In this document: positions 39,216 through 62,200 of the stretch, in pieces
Layout of the letters: the number at the start of each line of letters is the position of its first letter
How positions within the stretch are numbered: position 1 is the first letter of the stretch
NCBI GenBank assembly: GCA_963971535.1
Contig: OZ020593.1
Coordinates: 38,173,932 to 38,237,931, forward strand
DNA length: 64,000 nt
Direction of reading: 5' to 3'
Source: Notolepis coatsorum
Lineage: Eukaryota; Chordata; Actinopteri; Aulopiformes; Paralepididae
Program-made: the position numbers and the translations under genes
Notes under the pieces: model-generated
Database searches by the model: none
Told to the model about the DNA's origin: nothing
What the model saw: only the letters and a program-made list of their open reading frames with translations

Positions 39216-40785
39216 GAGATTCACCCAAGAAGCAAGACAAAATTGCTGAAATTAAGAGAAATGGTTGGCCTGCATTCCCCTAGAACCTCTCTGTAGAGAT
39301 GTGTTTTGTTCTGAGATGTAGTTAAAGATCACATTATCAATGCAAGTCATCATCAAAACAAGACCACAAAACCCGACACAGCAGATGTGGTTCAGTTAGA
39401 GAAAAGCTTTTGCCGTAGTTGGTGCTTCACATGTTCATGGTTTTCACCGTCACAATTAACCCCTCGCAGTCGCAGGCATTTGGGACAGTTTTCAAAGTCA
39501 TCTACACTTGAATGAAGTCACTCCTTTCTAATATACATTTAAAAAAGAAATCGTCACATTTCCTTGGATGGAAAGCAATGGGATATTGCTCTCACATGCA
39601 TCACAGCACAAAACATTGTTTCAGGCGTTAATAGTTTTGTTTGGATTTTCCTCCCATTTCACATTTATAGTTATTGGCCGGCTATCTGCTCCTATATAAA
39701 CCGAACCAGTGGATATACAGTCATCAAGTGGAAGGGTTTCAACATGGAACTGCACTGCAAAGATGTCAAAATCAAATCACATTATTGGTAATGGTAACAT
39801 CAACTAGATACGTCTCGTCTTTTTAGTGTAGCACTCGTTTCTGATCCTGGTGAGGAGCACCCACTAATGGTAACAACCCATAGCCTGGTTATAGATTTTA
39901 CTGTAGTTATATATTTATAACCCTGGCTTTCATTAATTCGCCGTCAACAGTCATAACCCACAACAAGACTTTTTCACTTAATGACATGCAGGCTTTTTAG
40001 TAGACATTTCAGTTTTTTCTTTTTTACACATATATATATATATAAATACAACCGACTGAGTCAACTTATGTAGCCTTCCCGATTAGTCACAGTGACGTGT
40101 GACTAGTGTCTCATTGGTTTTTCTTTGAAGTTCCATGTTGGGCCTGTTGTAACCTGATTCACTTGTACAGGGGGAGTTAACAGTGAAGAGCCCCTCTGTA
40201 TGTAGCGACGGCCAGGTTGTCCTCCTTCCATCTGGCTCCAAGACGGAATGGAACGTGATAGAAACGCATCTGAAAGGAAAGTTTCCAACAAATCTGTATG
40301 TTTCTTACTGTATTTTTATTCAGCACTCGACAAAACCGAAATGAACAAAATGACGTTTTCTAGCCGCTGGAGGTCTCATGTATTTTTGAATGTTTGTGTT
40401 CTGTATTGGGGTCATTTTAATTTATATTAAAATATTTGACAATTGCCACAACTTCAATCGTTGCAGTGTCTTTTCACGTGTGGTTCTTTGGATTGTATTT
40501 AGCTCTATGGGGGCTACACTCTACACACGCACACTTAATATATCTTCAAGAAACTGACAGTCAAGAAAACCTGAAACATAAAATGCACAAGACAACACAA
40601 GCATAATTTACAGTTAAACTATTACACATCAAACGATATACATAATACATCAATCTAAATAGAATCGGGACATGTGGAATATTGCATAATTAGGCTACTT
40701 GGTGGTTTTAACCACCATGTGGACCAACAAAGGCAGACAACAATGATTGACTCTCCACCCTAAAGGAATTATTTATCCTACCATT
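39216..40785. other. Intergenic, nothing recognised
   Basis: AT-rich, short TA repeat at 40030-40042. No exon or delimited repeat. Open frames here are short and have no recognisable similarity. Confidence 0.4.
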
Positions 40786-40796
40786 CCATTGCTTTT

Positions 40797-41230
40797 AAGG
40801 TGCTTTAAGTGGTATATAAGTGTTAAATAGCTCTACATTCTGACAGCCACCACTGATAGTGTTTGGATAGTAACATGGGTCTCTCAGTCCCTCTGCTCTA
40901 CAGTGAACGGAAAATAAATGTTCTGGTATCCCTTCCCACTTCATCCAATCAGGGGAGAGAACCCTAGATATGTTTTACTTATGATCTTACCAAGTCAAAT
41001 TTGCTTAAAACTAGTTTTTATTTCTTATTTTTGTCAGAAAATGTTTGCAGTGTGGAGTTATTTCCTGATTGGATAAAGGGAACCGGATACCAGAAAATTT
41101 ATTTTGTGTTTACTGCAGAGTGGAGGGACTGAGAGACCCATGTTACTGACCAAATAATCTACTGTATATCAGTGATGGCTGTCAAGAGTGTAGAGCTATC
41201 ATTTTAACAAAATACCACTTGCAGCCCATT
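40797..41230. repeat. Foldback palindrome 1
   Basis: Arms about 40797-40940 and 41056-41230. For example catgggtctctcagtccctc at 40874 is matched by gagggactgagagacccatg at 41123, and ctacattctgacagccacca by tggctgtcaagagtgtagag. Loop about 115 bases. Likely a foldback MITE. Confidence 0.88.
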
Positions 41231-41360
41231 TAATGACCTTGCCTGGATCCAGCCCAGCTATTAATCACTTTTCTATTCTCCCTCCCTCTCATACAGCTAG
41301 GCTGTGTAAGATGGCAGTCTGTCGTCCGAGCATAGTTATTGATTGGTTTGGTCATCTCAC

Positions 41361-41610
41361 TTTGCACTCATTAATTTAGTTTGACAGTTATTAAGAGTAA
41401 ATGATTTTGAATGTGGCCAGCAGTGATGTCATCGGGGACATTGCATCCTTGTGTTAATTACAGCTCCTCGTCTTATAGGGACTGCAACCTTATCATTTCA
41501 CTGAGCTGTAATTAACAACAAGGATTCAATGTCCCAGATGACATCACTGGTGGCCACGTTCAAACTCATTTACTCTCAATAACTGTCAAACTAAATTAAT
41601 GAGTGCAAAA
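41361..41610. repeat. Foldback palindrome 2
   Basis: Arms 41361-41466 and 41503-41610, about 105 bp each at roughly 90 percent match, loop of 36 bases. Outer ends tttgcactcattaatttagt and actaaattaatgagtgcaaa are perfect inverses. It could extrude as a long hairpin. Confidence 0.93.
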
Positions 41611-42511
41611 CTGTTTAGTGTATGATATTATGTGCAAAATAAATCAACGAGTGCCCCTTTAATCTTCACTACCTTATGCCATGTCATGAAAATTGTATTT
41701 ATGTTTTCAAAGTAACTAATGGGTTCAGATAAATGTAGTGGAGCAAAAACTACAATCTTTATTTTGAAATACAGGAGGAGAAAAATAGACTTAATAGAAA
41801 ATGTAAATACTTCATTATTTTCCACCACTGTCTGCACCACCACAACACCTCCTGTGATTTGGATATTGCACCAGACCCTATTGCGATTGACACAATTTTG
41901 ATTAATTGTTCAGCCATAGTAACAAGTGAAGAGTGAAAATGAGAGGTTGGTGGGGCTGTAGCCAGGCGACTAATGACCGTAGACGATGCACCAACCGGTA
42001 AGATAAAGCAGCCCCTCACTTCTGCCCACAGAATGAACCTGGTATATTACGGAGGGAGTCCACTTCTGGCTCATCATATTGTGTACAGCAGAAACCACAG
42101 ATTTCAATAGCTGACAGTAGGAGTAGAATAAACCCAGATGTACTTTACGGCAAACACTACGGGTGCCAGGTGTTATCGGATAGGAACAAACCCCACACGC
42201 CTCTGTTGAGGAGGTGTCAGTCACACCGTACGTGACCACCTCCTCGAGGAGCGGGAACACTCATACAAATTAGAGGAATGTCACGGAGGACAATCTATAA
42301 GGAAATTACATTCTCTACAATACAACCAGTGCAGTAGAGGCGCAGAGTGCAGTACATCCAGGGGCTTTTTCAGAAGAAGTGCTAGTTTACAGAACATTGT
42401 GATGGGACTAAGTGGGAGTGTCCTGTCCATAAGTCCATCCGCTTGGATGGGTTGAGTTGTATCGACTATGTAATGCATCTATCCGTAACACTGACGCGCC
42501 CCCTGCTTTGT
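41611..42511. other. Intergenic and probable bbln 3' UTR
   Basis: No exon recognised. The bbln transcript must end here on the minus strand, but I cannot choose a poly(A) signal with confidence. Confidence 0.4.
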
Positions 42512-42765
42512 TCACGCTGGTTCTCCTGTGTCCCCCTCCTCTGGCTCTCCTTCAGTAGGTGGAGAGGAGTCCTTGTCCATGGGAGCCTGCTCCTCCATGG
42601 GGGGGGTAGTGGAACCAGCGTTCAGCTGAGTTCTGAACTCCTGCCTGGCCTGCCGGTTGGACTCCAACAGTTCGTAGAGTTTGCCGTTCAGTGAGTCGTT
42701 CCGCTCCTCCATGTCGTCCAGGCAAGAGTTGATCTGGTCCAGCATGGAGTTGATGGCAACGTACT
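42512..42765 (-). CDS. bbln: bbln exon 2 (coiled coil and C-terminus)
   Basis: 83 full codons plus stop, entered in phase 1. Acceptor AG at 42766-42767 on the minus strand. Carries the heptad-like core and the acidic, Pro-rich tail. Confidence 0.94.
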
Positions 42766-43766
42766 CTATGGAGGAGGAGGGAATTAAGAGAGACTCGCTG
42801 AAAGGCAGTGATGATAGACTTGCTCTGATTTGCAACTGTGCCAAAGAAGTTGTCTTGGTACTCATTGCTTTAAAAAAGGGGCAGTTCACCCAAAATGTCT
42901 ATCCATCCAGATTGATCTGGTGTGATTTGTTTAGTTTTGGAAATATCTGGACGTAGCGACATCTGACGTCACTCCAGTACAATGGAGCTGAATGGCACTC
43001 GGCTTGTGGAGCTCAAAGCTCCAAAAAGAAATTGTGAAACTCAAAAGCGATGTCACTTTCAAGAAATCATGACCTGGTTACTCAGGATAATACACCTTGT
43101 TGTGAACTTGTGAGCAGTTTCACTTTCATGTAAGAAATTGTGTACCAAAGTACACCCCATTCATTATTAGGTGCTATTCATCTCCATTGTATGAGTGATG
43201 GCATAATCTCTACAGCAGATATCTCCAACACTGGACATAAGCTTCTCTCTTTCCAAAACCAGAAAAGTAAGAATTAAACTTGTGATGTCATACTCAAATT
43301 AGCATTATTCTATAAGTGTTCGCAGTTCTGAATATTTTAACTGTAAATTAATGATTAAGTGAAGTGAATTTGAGTGAAGTTCCCCAATTCTCTCTCTCTC
43401 TCCATTACATTATGGAAATACATTGCCAAAGCCAGTGCTAAAACAAACAGAACAATCAAACAGAGATCAGTACAGATAGTGCAGGAATATTTTGTTTGCG
43501 TTTGTTGTCTCTCTCTCTCCTATTGAAATATACCAATGCTGGGATTACATGCTCCTAGCATCTATTACACACATTAACTAGAAAACTCTGTTCAAATGGC
43601 ACATCAGAGAAAGGGATGGCACATAGACAGCAAGTGATACGATAAACTGTTACCAAAGGAGAAAAGGTTACACTAGTTTCTTACCTCCTTCGCTGAATTC
43701 ATCTTCATCATCAATTTCGATACCGTCGTCAATAGAGATGTCGGGATCTCCATTTGGTCCAGACAT
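42512..43766 (-). CDS. bbln: Bublin coiled-coil protein (UPF0184, C9orf16 homologue)
   Basis: Small coiled-coil protein; its family is linked to intermediate-filament organisation at apical membranes. Two exons on the minus strand: 43766-43685 (27 codons plus one base, donor gtaaga) and 42765-42512 (acceptor ctccatag, stop TGA). Total 111 residues, longer than the roughly 83 of human because of an extended C-terminus rich in Pro, Glu and Thr. It starts MSGPNGDPDISIDDGIEID, then the family core YVAINSMLDQINSCLDDMEE and LNGKLYELLESNRQARQEF, one continuous helix suited to a coiled coil. Start chosen because MSGPNGD is the conserved N-terminus. Tail-to-tail with ciz1, head-to-head with surf2. Confidence 0.94.
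43685..43766 (-). CDS. bbln: bbln exon 1 (acidic N-terminus)
   Basis: ATG at 43766-43764, 27 codons plus one base, donor gtaag at 43684-43680. The intron 42766-43684 has no recognised feature apart from short CT repeats near 43390 and 43510. Confidence 0.92.
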
Positions 43767-44628
43767 TGTTTAGCCTTGTCGTTTAGTTGAGGTCTGTATC
43801 CTGATTATCTTAGTAATAATAATATCAGCTAGTAGCCACCAGAAACAAACCACTGCAAGTTTACTTGCTATGCAAACGCGAGCTAGCCTCCTCACACACT
43901 AGCACATAAAATATAATTATAAACCAAGTAATAATAAAGAAAAATACGAATGGTTATTTAGTTTTTAAACGAATTGAGTCAGCTAGCCATAGATATATAT
44001 ATATATATCTATGCAGCTAGCCACCAACCAACCTCCTCGACCTGTCAGCTGATGCCTGTCAGCTGACTCAGGACCCAAGGCTGCCCTAACTTGTGCCCAA
44101 ACACAATTAGCTAAATCTATTGATGAATCAGGCACCACTTATTATAGATCAATGATGCACACTCGGGGCATTCCATTTGTTCTACATACTTCGTCTTCTT
44201 CATTATTATTTTCATTACTAATACGCATGACTAAATATTTTTTTAATATTGTGGTCTACTACTAGTCCATTTTAAAACCTACGATTCAGCCATCATAGGT
44301 TTACGATTATGTTTCAGTTTGTAGTATTTTATTCAAAAGCGGCAACGCCTGCCCATTCCTCTATTCACTTTGTTGCAATTGATTTAATCAGACTAGCTGT
44401 TGATGAGTTAATCCCCAGATATCATGATTTTTGCAGAATAGGAATAAACAATACTGTTGTTGACCACGGTGTTTTATTTTCGTTAACCAGTAGATGGCGC
44501 CAAAGTATCAAGTATCAGGAAATGGCATTGAGCTATACCAGTGCGCCTGCGCTATGAGCCCACATGTAGACCTTTCATGACAGAATAATCTAAATAGTGT
44601 GTGTCTGTAAATTAACTATTTCTCGGCC
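43767..44628. promoter_or_regulatory. Shared upstream region of bbln and surf2 (divergent)
   Basis: Only 862 bases separate the two start codons, so both promoters and 5' UTRs lie here. No TATA box is placed where one would expect for surf2. A CTCF-like word lies at 44487-44500. A TA dinucleotide run is at 43994-44006. Confidence 0.6.
44487..44500 (+). promoter_or_regulatory. CTCF-like site upstream of surf2
   Basis: ccagtagatggcgc fits the CTCF core CCASYAGRKGGC. Unlike the other matches in this window it is not in a recognisable transposon. It lies 130 bases before the surf2 ATG. Confidence 0.5.
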
Positions 44629-55926
<11,298 letters not shown>

Positions 55927-56166
55927 AGAATTCCTCTGTTGTATGTGTTTGTATACTTTGTTTGCTGGTCAGTGTTTTTGTAATTCACAATTTCTTTTTT
56001 TTTTAATGAAAACATCACCATATAGTTTTTATGTTTAAAAGATGCATTCCCCCACCTCTTCAGTTATTTGGCTCTGTGGATAAATACGTTTGGTGCCATC
56101 AAATTAGAATGTCTAATTGTGATTTGAATGTCATTCTACCACGAACAGCACTATAAGCTAAGTTAA

Positions 56167-57051
56167 CACTTTGAGTGCCAGCGACGTGTATTGTCGTCTT
56201 ATCATGCCCCCCGTTGAGTGCCGACGACGCAAATTTTTATTTTTTTTATTTTTTAATAGCGATCTGAATTCATATTTCATCAACCGAGTCTCCCGTTGGT
56301 ACAGCAGACCCTAGGAGCTCAGATGGGAAAATACCGCCCGTATCATCTATCCTTGTGTAACTGCAGGCCATTCGATTATACTGCTGGATCCCTGTGGGGG
56401 GAGCCAACTGGCTCCATTATGCTGGCGAGCCGTCTGATGAAGAGGGAAGTGATCGCGAGTTGGAAAGCAGCGTGGAATATATATTTACAGCAGCCAATAA
56501 TCAATCAATAAACGCGATCGATATTTGGAATGGCGATCAGGAATTGGAATAATCTTTTTGGAGAACATCTGATCTAAGGTAAGGAGTCTATGTTACCAGT
56601 TTTAGGATAATCAGAGCTGTATTCACTGAGATATCAGCATGTGCCGTGTGTGTGATGTTGAGGAAATGAGAGAATAGATTTTCAGCCCGCTTCTATAGCG
56701 TGCATAAGTACACATATACTATCGATAATCTAGCGTTTATTTGAAAACTATTCATAAATAGGCCGACAAATGACAACGTGTCTAGTGTATTCGAGAATAT
56801 TCCAATAAATGCCGTTTATGGGGGAATCTTTCTATTTTCCGGAAATTTTCGAGAGAACGATAGCTTTTCGAAATGCTATAAAAAGGATATGAACCGATTT
56901 TTTTTTTTAAATCCGTTTCGACAATGTTGACTGCAAACAAGTCATTGATAAGCGACGGGCAGATTAGACACATAGCCATAATTTAAAACATAGATTATGC
57001 GTTTTTAACGCTATCATTGAAGTGGATGCTGGCACTCAACAGGGTTCAATG
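56167..57051. mobile_element. piggyBac-like element, family 2
   Basis: TTAA at 56163-56166 and 57052-57055; left end cactttgagtgccagcgacg, right end ending ggcactcaacagggttcaatg. Contains the family words aacgcgatcgatatttgga and the reverse of cttatcaatgacttgtttgc. Confidence 0.8.
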
Positions 57052-57055
57052 TTAA

Positions 57056-57500
57056 ATGGCCGGCACTGATCTAGTTAAGGAAGTACAGAGTATCGGGGAA
57101 GATACTCCACTCCTTCTACTCCGGGGCTGTGGAGAGCATCCTGACTGGGAACATCACTGCCTGGTTTGGAAAAACAGCACTGCCCAGGACAGGAAGGCCC
57201 TACAGAGAGTGGTGCGCTCAGCAGAGTGTACTACGGGTATTGCACTACCACCCCTGCAGGATTTATACAATAGCAGGTGCAAATCCAGAGCCTGCCGAAT
57301 GAAGGACCCTCACCACCCCAACACTAGTCTGTTCAAGCTGCTGCGGTCAGCTTCCGCATACACGCAGCAAGAACAGAGCGACTCAGGCTCAGCTTCTTCC
57401 CCCAGGCCATCGGAACATTGAACACTGATCTCTACACACACATCTGCACTCTCTCACACAAACACACCACAGGTCACTTTAATCACATGAGAAGAGGTCA
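57056..57500 (+). pseudogene. LINE 3' fragment (RT C-terminus)
   Basis: The plus strand reads NSTAQDRKALQRVVRSAECT then LPPLQDLYNSRCKSRACRM and HPNTSLFKLLRSASAY, the conserved C-terminal region of a common fish LINE (same type as LINE A). Frameshifts near both ends. Begins exactly at the TTAA of the previous element. Confidence 0.85.
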
Positions 57501-58178
57501 CTTTAAAGGAAAGGTAAATTTAAAGGAAAAAAACATAACTGGATGTTTTTGTATAGTATAGTCCAGTCATTATAGGCCAGAATTAGGCTAAACCTAGGAC
57601 AAATTGCAACATTAGCAAACTCAACTGATTTTGTATCCTCAATATGTCTTTAGTGAGAGAAAAAAAGTCCCAAGGAATCCCATCATGGGAAATGTGTTTT
57701 TTTCAATGTTTTGTAGTTAGGATGGCATAGTGACAGGGCAGAACTGTATATTGTATAGAAAGTGTACAGGACTCATTTTGCCCAATCGAAGCAGGCATGG
57801 CCACCTTCATTTCACTATAGGCCTATGTCTTATTGTCTTGTGTATGTATGTGATGAATAAACCTCTTGAATCTTGAAGCAAGACATTTGAAACAATAGGG
57901 ACCACCTTTAAAGTCAGGTACTGGTAAGATTTGTTCTCTATTAAAAAAAATTGCATTGCTAATATATTAAATATTGGGTGATACAATTTTGATTTGATTG
58001 TATTCAGTTGGCGGCTCCTGTGCCAGTTACAAGCACGCAGAGCATCTTATAGATTTGAATGATGCGTTTTTTTTATATGCTCATTGTGCTGAAGGGTCTG
58101 CAATTAGGTAAAATTAGACCTAAAATAATCCCCCTTTAAGTTAATATGTGGGAGTTAAGTTATTATTTACCACATAAT
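57501..58178. other. LINE 3' UTR and unassigned sequence
   Basis: Probable continuation of the LINE 3' end to about 57870 (gatgaataaacctcttgaatcttgaa, a poly(A)-like signal). After that nothing is recognised. Confidence 0.45.
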
Positions 58179-59247
58179 GTTACACTGCTGCCTATTGATT
58201 GCATCTCAGGTTATATGACGGTGCTGCCATCTAGTGGGCCAGAGGTGGTTTAGTGTCCCCTCGTATCTGCGTCACTTCCTCTCTATGAGCTTGCGACATT
58301 GAACTTGACCGGACACGGAAGAGAGCGGACGTACACACGGCGTTGCTCTCGTTAACGTTATAAGTTTGACGGTGACCAAGTATGAAAAGTGGCTTACCAA
58401 GCGGACATTATACCACCAAGAGAGAGTGAGTTTTAGTACCCAGCTAATTTGATGTTTAGTAAACGTCTGGGATTAGCATATTACAGCAGACTATAGTATT
58501 CCCCATCTATCGTTACCAGTTAGCCGAAGCTAGCTGGCTCGGCGCTAATACCTAAAGTAGCTTCGGCTCATGCTTCGATAGCTGCTCTATACTGGACATA
58601 TCAGTCGATATATAACACAGACCAGAGAACATTTAGATAAGGTCTGTGTCGCTGTAAAGGGACACAACTAGTCTTAAGAAGTAGCCATAGCAGTAACCTG
58701 TGGTACAGAGGGGACCAGCGTGTCTGCAGCAGCTGTCGGCGTGCGCCGTGCAGCACCACGGAGCGGAGCGAGACACTCGGACCACCACAGCGGAGCATCT
58801 GGTCTGCAGGAGCAGACTGGAGGCGCCTATTGGACCGGGCAGCGTCTTCCCGCCCTCATCAACACGCAGCGGTCTACTACTACTCCTCATCACCTCCATC
58901 TCTCTCATCCTGCAGAGGGAATTGTTCCTCTGTCACAGTGGTAACCGCGGCAACGTTTGGCCAGAACACTTTATTAGAACTATTTGGGCGCCCATCTAAA
59001 TTTAGTAATAGTATTTAATTAGGCTTTGTGTAATGTGATAACAATATTTTGTATGTATCTTTTTTCCCCTTTTTGCTTATATAAAAGCATTATGTTTCAA
59101 ACAGTTTCCTCGCTCTTTCTAGTTTAGGTGACTCCATTTTAAGTTATTCACTCAGTTGTGTATTTGGTACAATTAGTTTAAGAGTTAAGGCATCCTACCA
59201 CACCCCCTAAGGTGATAATTATATACAGTCCTCTAAGCTCCCGCACA
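58179..59247 (+). mobile_element. Probable 5' LTR of a BEL/Pao retrotransposon
   Basis: The right limit is set by the primer-binding site at 59251: the LTR ends about cccgcaca. The left limit at tgttacactgctgcc is an inference from the usual TGT start; the 3' LTR is outside the window, so it cannot be confirmed. Within it are a TATA box at 59078 and a CTCF-like word inverted at 58224. Confidence 0.55.
59078..59087 (+). promoter_or_regulatory. TATA box in the BEL/Pao LTR
   Basis: tatataaaag, a strong TATA consensus, 205 bases upstream of the gag-pol ATG and about 170 before the primer-binding site. It implies transcription starting near 59110. Confidence 0.6.
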
Positions 59248-59250
59248 ATT

Positions 59251-59268
59251 TGGTCCTTCGAGCCGGAT
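59251..59268 (+). promoter_or_regulatory. Primer-binding site complementary to tRNA-Tyr
   Basis: tggtccttcgagccgga is the exact reverse complement of the CCA-tailed 3' end of vertebrate tRNA-Tyr, whose acceptor stem begins CCTTCGA. At least 17 bases match. It lies 3-4 bases after the putative LTR end. Confidence 0.8.
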
Positions 59269-59282
59269 TTAAACCAGATAGG

Positions 59283-62200
59283 ATGTCACAAAAGAGCGAG
59301 GTAGGTTCAAAGGGCCCCCCCCCCCCCTTCCCTGAAGGGAAGACACGTGCTCCTAGGGAGCGTAGATTACCCTCCCGACTAGATGACTGTGTCCTGGGTA
59401 CACCCAGTAGCCCTAGTTCGGAGAGCAATCAGCATATGCTAAACACATCAGCTGACCGGACAGTAGGGGACTTTACAACCCAGACGGCAGGCACACCCCA
59501 GTTAGTAGAGGGTGCTGCTGCCACACCACAGTTAGATCAGACGGCAGGCACACCCCAGCTAGTAGAGGGTGCTGCTGCCACACCGCAGTTAGATCAGACT
59601 CTGAGAACAGAGCCAGACCCGACTGACACCCCCCAGCGGCCTGAAGAGAAGAAGAGACACCAGGTGACAGTCTCGTGTAGTAAAGACATAACTACCGCCA
59701 ACCAAGATGAGTATGATGAGCAAGATGAGTCTGAAGAAGAAGAGGAGAGTGACTCAGCTGAAAACGACTCGCAACCTGGAGAGGATATCAATCCCCCAGA
59801 CAGAGTGGAGCTACGCGGCAGGCAGGACTTCAATCACTTCCAACCGGGAGAGTTCTTCCTAGACACTCGCAGAACTAGTAGGCCCCCCAGCAGAGCACAA
59901 AGCAGAGGGAGCGTTACAAGCCAAACAGAATTCATGTTCCAATGCATGCAACAACAACGCCAAGATGCGCTCGACAGAGAGAGAAGAGCCGCGGAAGCAC
60001 TGGAGCGGGAGCGCGATAGAGCGGCAGCCCAGGCCTTGGAGTACACCCGGCTCGCTACCGCCCAACTGCAATCGGCCTCTGCCTCCAGGCAATCATCAAG
60101 AGCATCCACTAGGAATAACTCACCCCAGCGCCGCCAGCCTGAAAGGGAGGAGCACCCGGCTACGTATCCCCGACCCCGAAGAAGGGACAAGGCCGACTCC
60201 GAAGACCTGGAAAGGCGACTGGCTCGTCTGCAGGAGGAATATACGGCACCAAGAGAGGCGCCACCCCGCTCTCAATGTGAGCGGCTACCCGCCACACACA
60301 AAGCAACCTCCAGATCCCATCAACATTGGCCCGTAACTGCACCGGCCCCTAGGTACGACCCGCTCCCACAGCGCCCACCAGGGAGCGCCATCCCATTCTT
60401 CAAAGACAATTCTAGAAGTCAGTACCATGACATGAGGATGTGTCTGGAGTTCCTCCTGGGCGCCGCCAACCACAACGAGCAACAGAAGTTCATCGAGCTG
60501 TCTATGCACTGTAGGCTGCCTGCGGCCAAGCTCATATGCACTGCCAACGCATACTCCCCCACCCCCTATACTTCGTCTATCCAGGCCCTGGACGAGCGCT
60601 GGGGACGCCCGTGGGACCACATAGTGGAGGAGATCCACGAGCTGGGAGAAATGGCAGACATAAAGGACGACCACGCCCTGGACGCATACTCCTTGAAGGT
60701 ACAGGCTCTGGTGAGCCTCCTGACGTTCCAAGGAGCCGCCGGCCGCACTGAGCTCTATGCAGGCTCCAACGTAGAACGCTTCGTCAGGAAGCTTCCAAAG
60801 GAAAGGGAAGAGAGGTTCCGACGGGAACACGAGCGTCTCCACCCCCAACAGCCACTGTCTACCCTGATGGAGCTCTCAGAGTTCCTGAAGTCGGAGATGA
60901 GGCACATCCGCCTCCCCAAGCGGGAAGAGCCGAGAGGCAGTGGACGAGACAAGTCCGACCGAACGGGGCGGCCAGTTAGGGTGCTGACCACCGTACATGA
61001 AACCACATCAAAGGAGCACCAAGGGCCCCCGAAAGGCCAACGAGGCTTCTCCTCCCAGAAGAAAGGAGAGAAGAAGACTCCGCCGCCATGCCAGTGCTGC
61101 ACAGAGGTCCACTGGCTAGACAACTGTCCCGTGTTCAAGGAGAAGACTACAGAGGAAAAGAAACAGTGGATAATAGAGAATAAGCGGTGCTGGAAGTGCG
61201 CCCGTGAGCACAGAGCAAAGGACTGCACCCTCAAGGGACCCTGCAGACAGAGCGGGTGCGGGAAGATCCACCTCACGGCCCTCCACGACCTCAACAATAG
61301 AGACGACAAGGCTAAGCCTTATGTGGCGGAAGTCCGTGATGAGCCCTCTAGAGAGCTACGCAACTACTACGTGGGCCCCGTGAGAGGCAGCACTCCCCGC
61401 GTGCTGTTGAAGATTGTGCCGGTGGTCCTGCGGAACCGCGACAAGACTCTGGAGACCTACGCGGTTATTGACGATGGCTCGGAGCGCACGCTGCTGATGC
61501 GTGAGGCTGCCATCGCCCTTGGACTCGTGGGCGACGCAGAGGAGCTGGATCTCCTCACCATCCAACCAGGGCGCACCACTATTCGAGGAGAAAGTGTGGC
61601 CCTCACCCTCACACCGGCCGGACGGCCGAAGGAAGTCTTCAAAGTGAGCCGCGTATTCACAGCTGCCGGGTTGTGCCTCTCCAGTTACGGCTACCCGATG
61701 GAGTCCCTCATGAAGAGGTACCCACATCTCCGTAATCTGGGGATCAACGCTGCAATGGAGGTGAAGCCCACCCTCCTGCTCGGCTCCGATAATGTGAACC
61801 TCACTTTACCCAAGCACATCATCCCGGGTCCACCCGGATGTCCCGTCGCCCTGGAGACTCCGCTAGGCTGGACCCTGCAGGGCCCCATCAGTCTAAGAAA
61901 TCTGAACGCCCGTCAGACCCACTGCCTCTTCATTGGAGCGGGGCACGAAGACGAGGCATTGCTGGAGAATGTTCAGAGGTTATGGCAGCTGGACATTGCT
62001 CCATACAAAACCGAGAAGATACACACTCGCTCCAAAGAAGATAAGGCGGCGATGGATCTTCTCCAAGCCAAGACCAAGCGTGTCTGCGTGCGCGGTGTCC
62101 TCAGATACGCCACACCGCTCTTGAGAAGAGAGCCCATGCCGACCTTCAAGGTTCCCCCAGGAGTAGCGAAGCCGTGTCTGCTTAGCACTGAAAGAAGACT

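Noticed and set aside
44309..44557. 82-codon frame upstream of surf2
   Set aside because: No recognisable domain, and it overlaps the shared promoter region; treated as chance.
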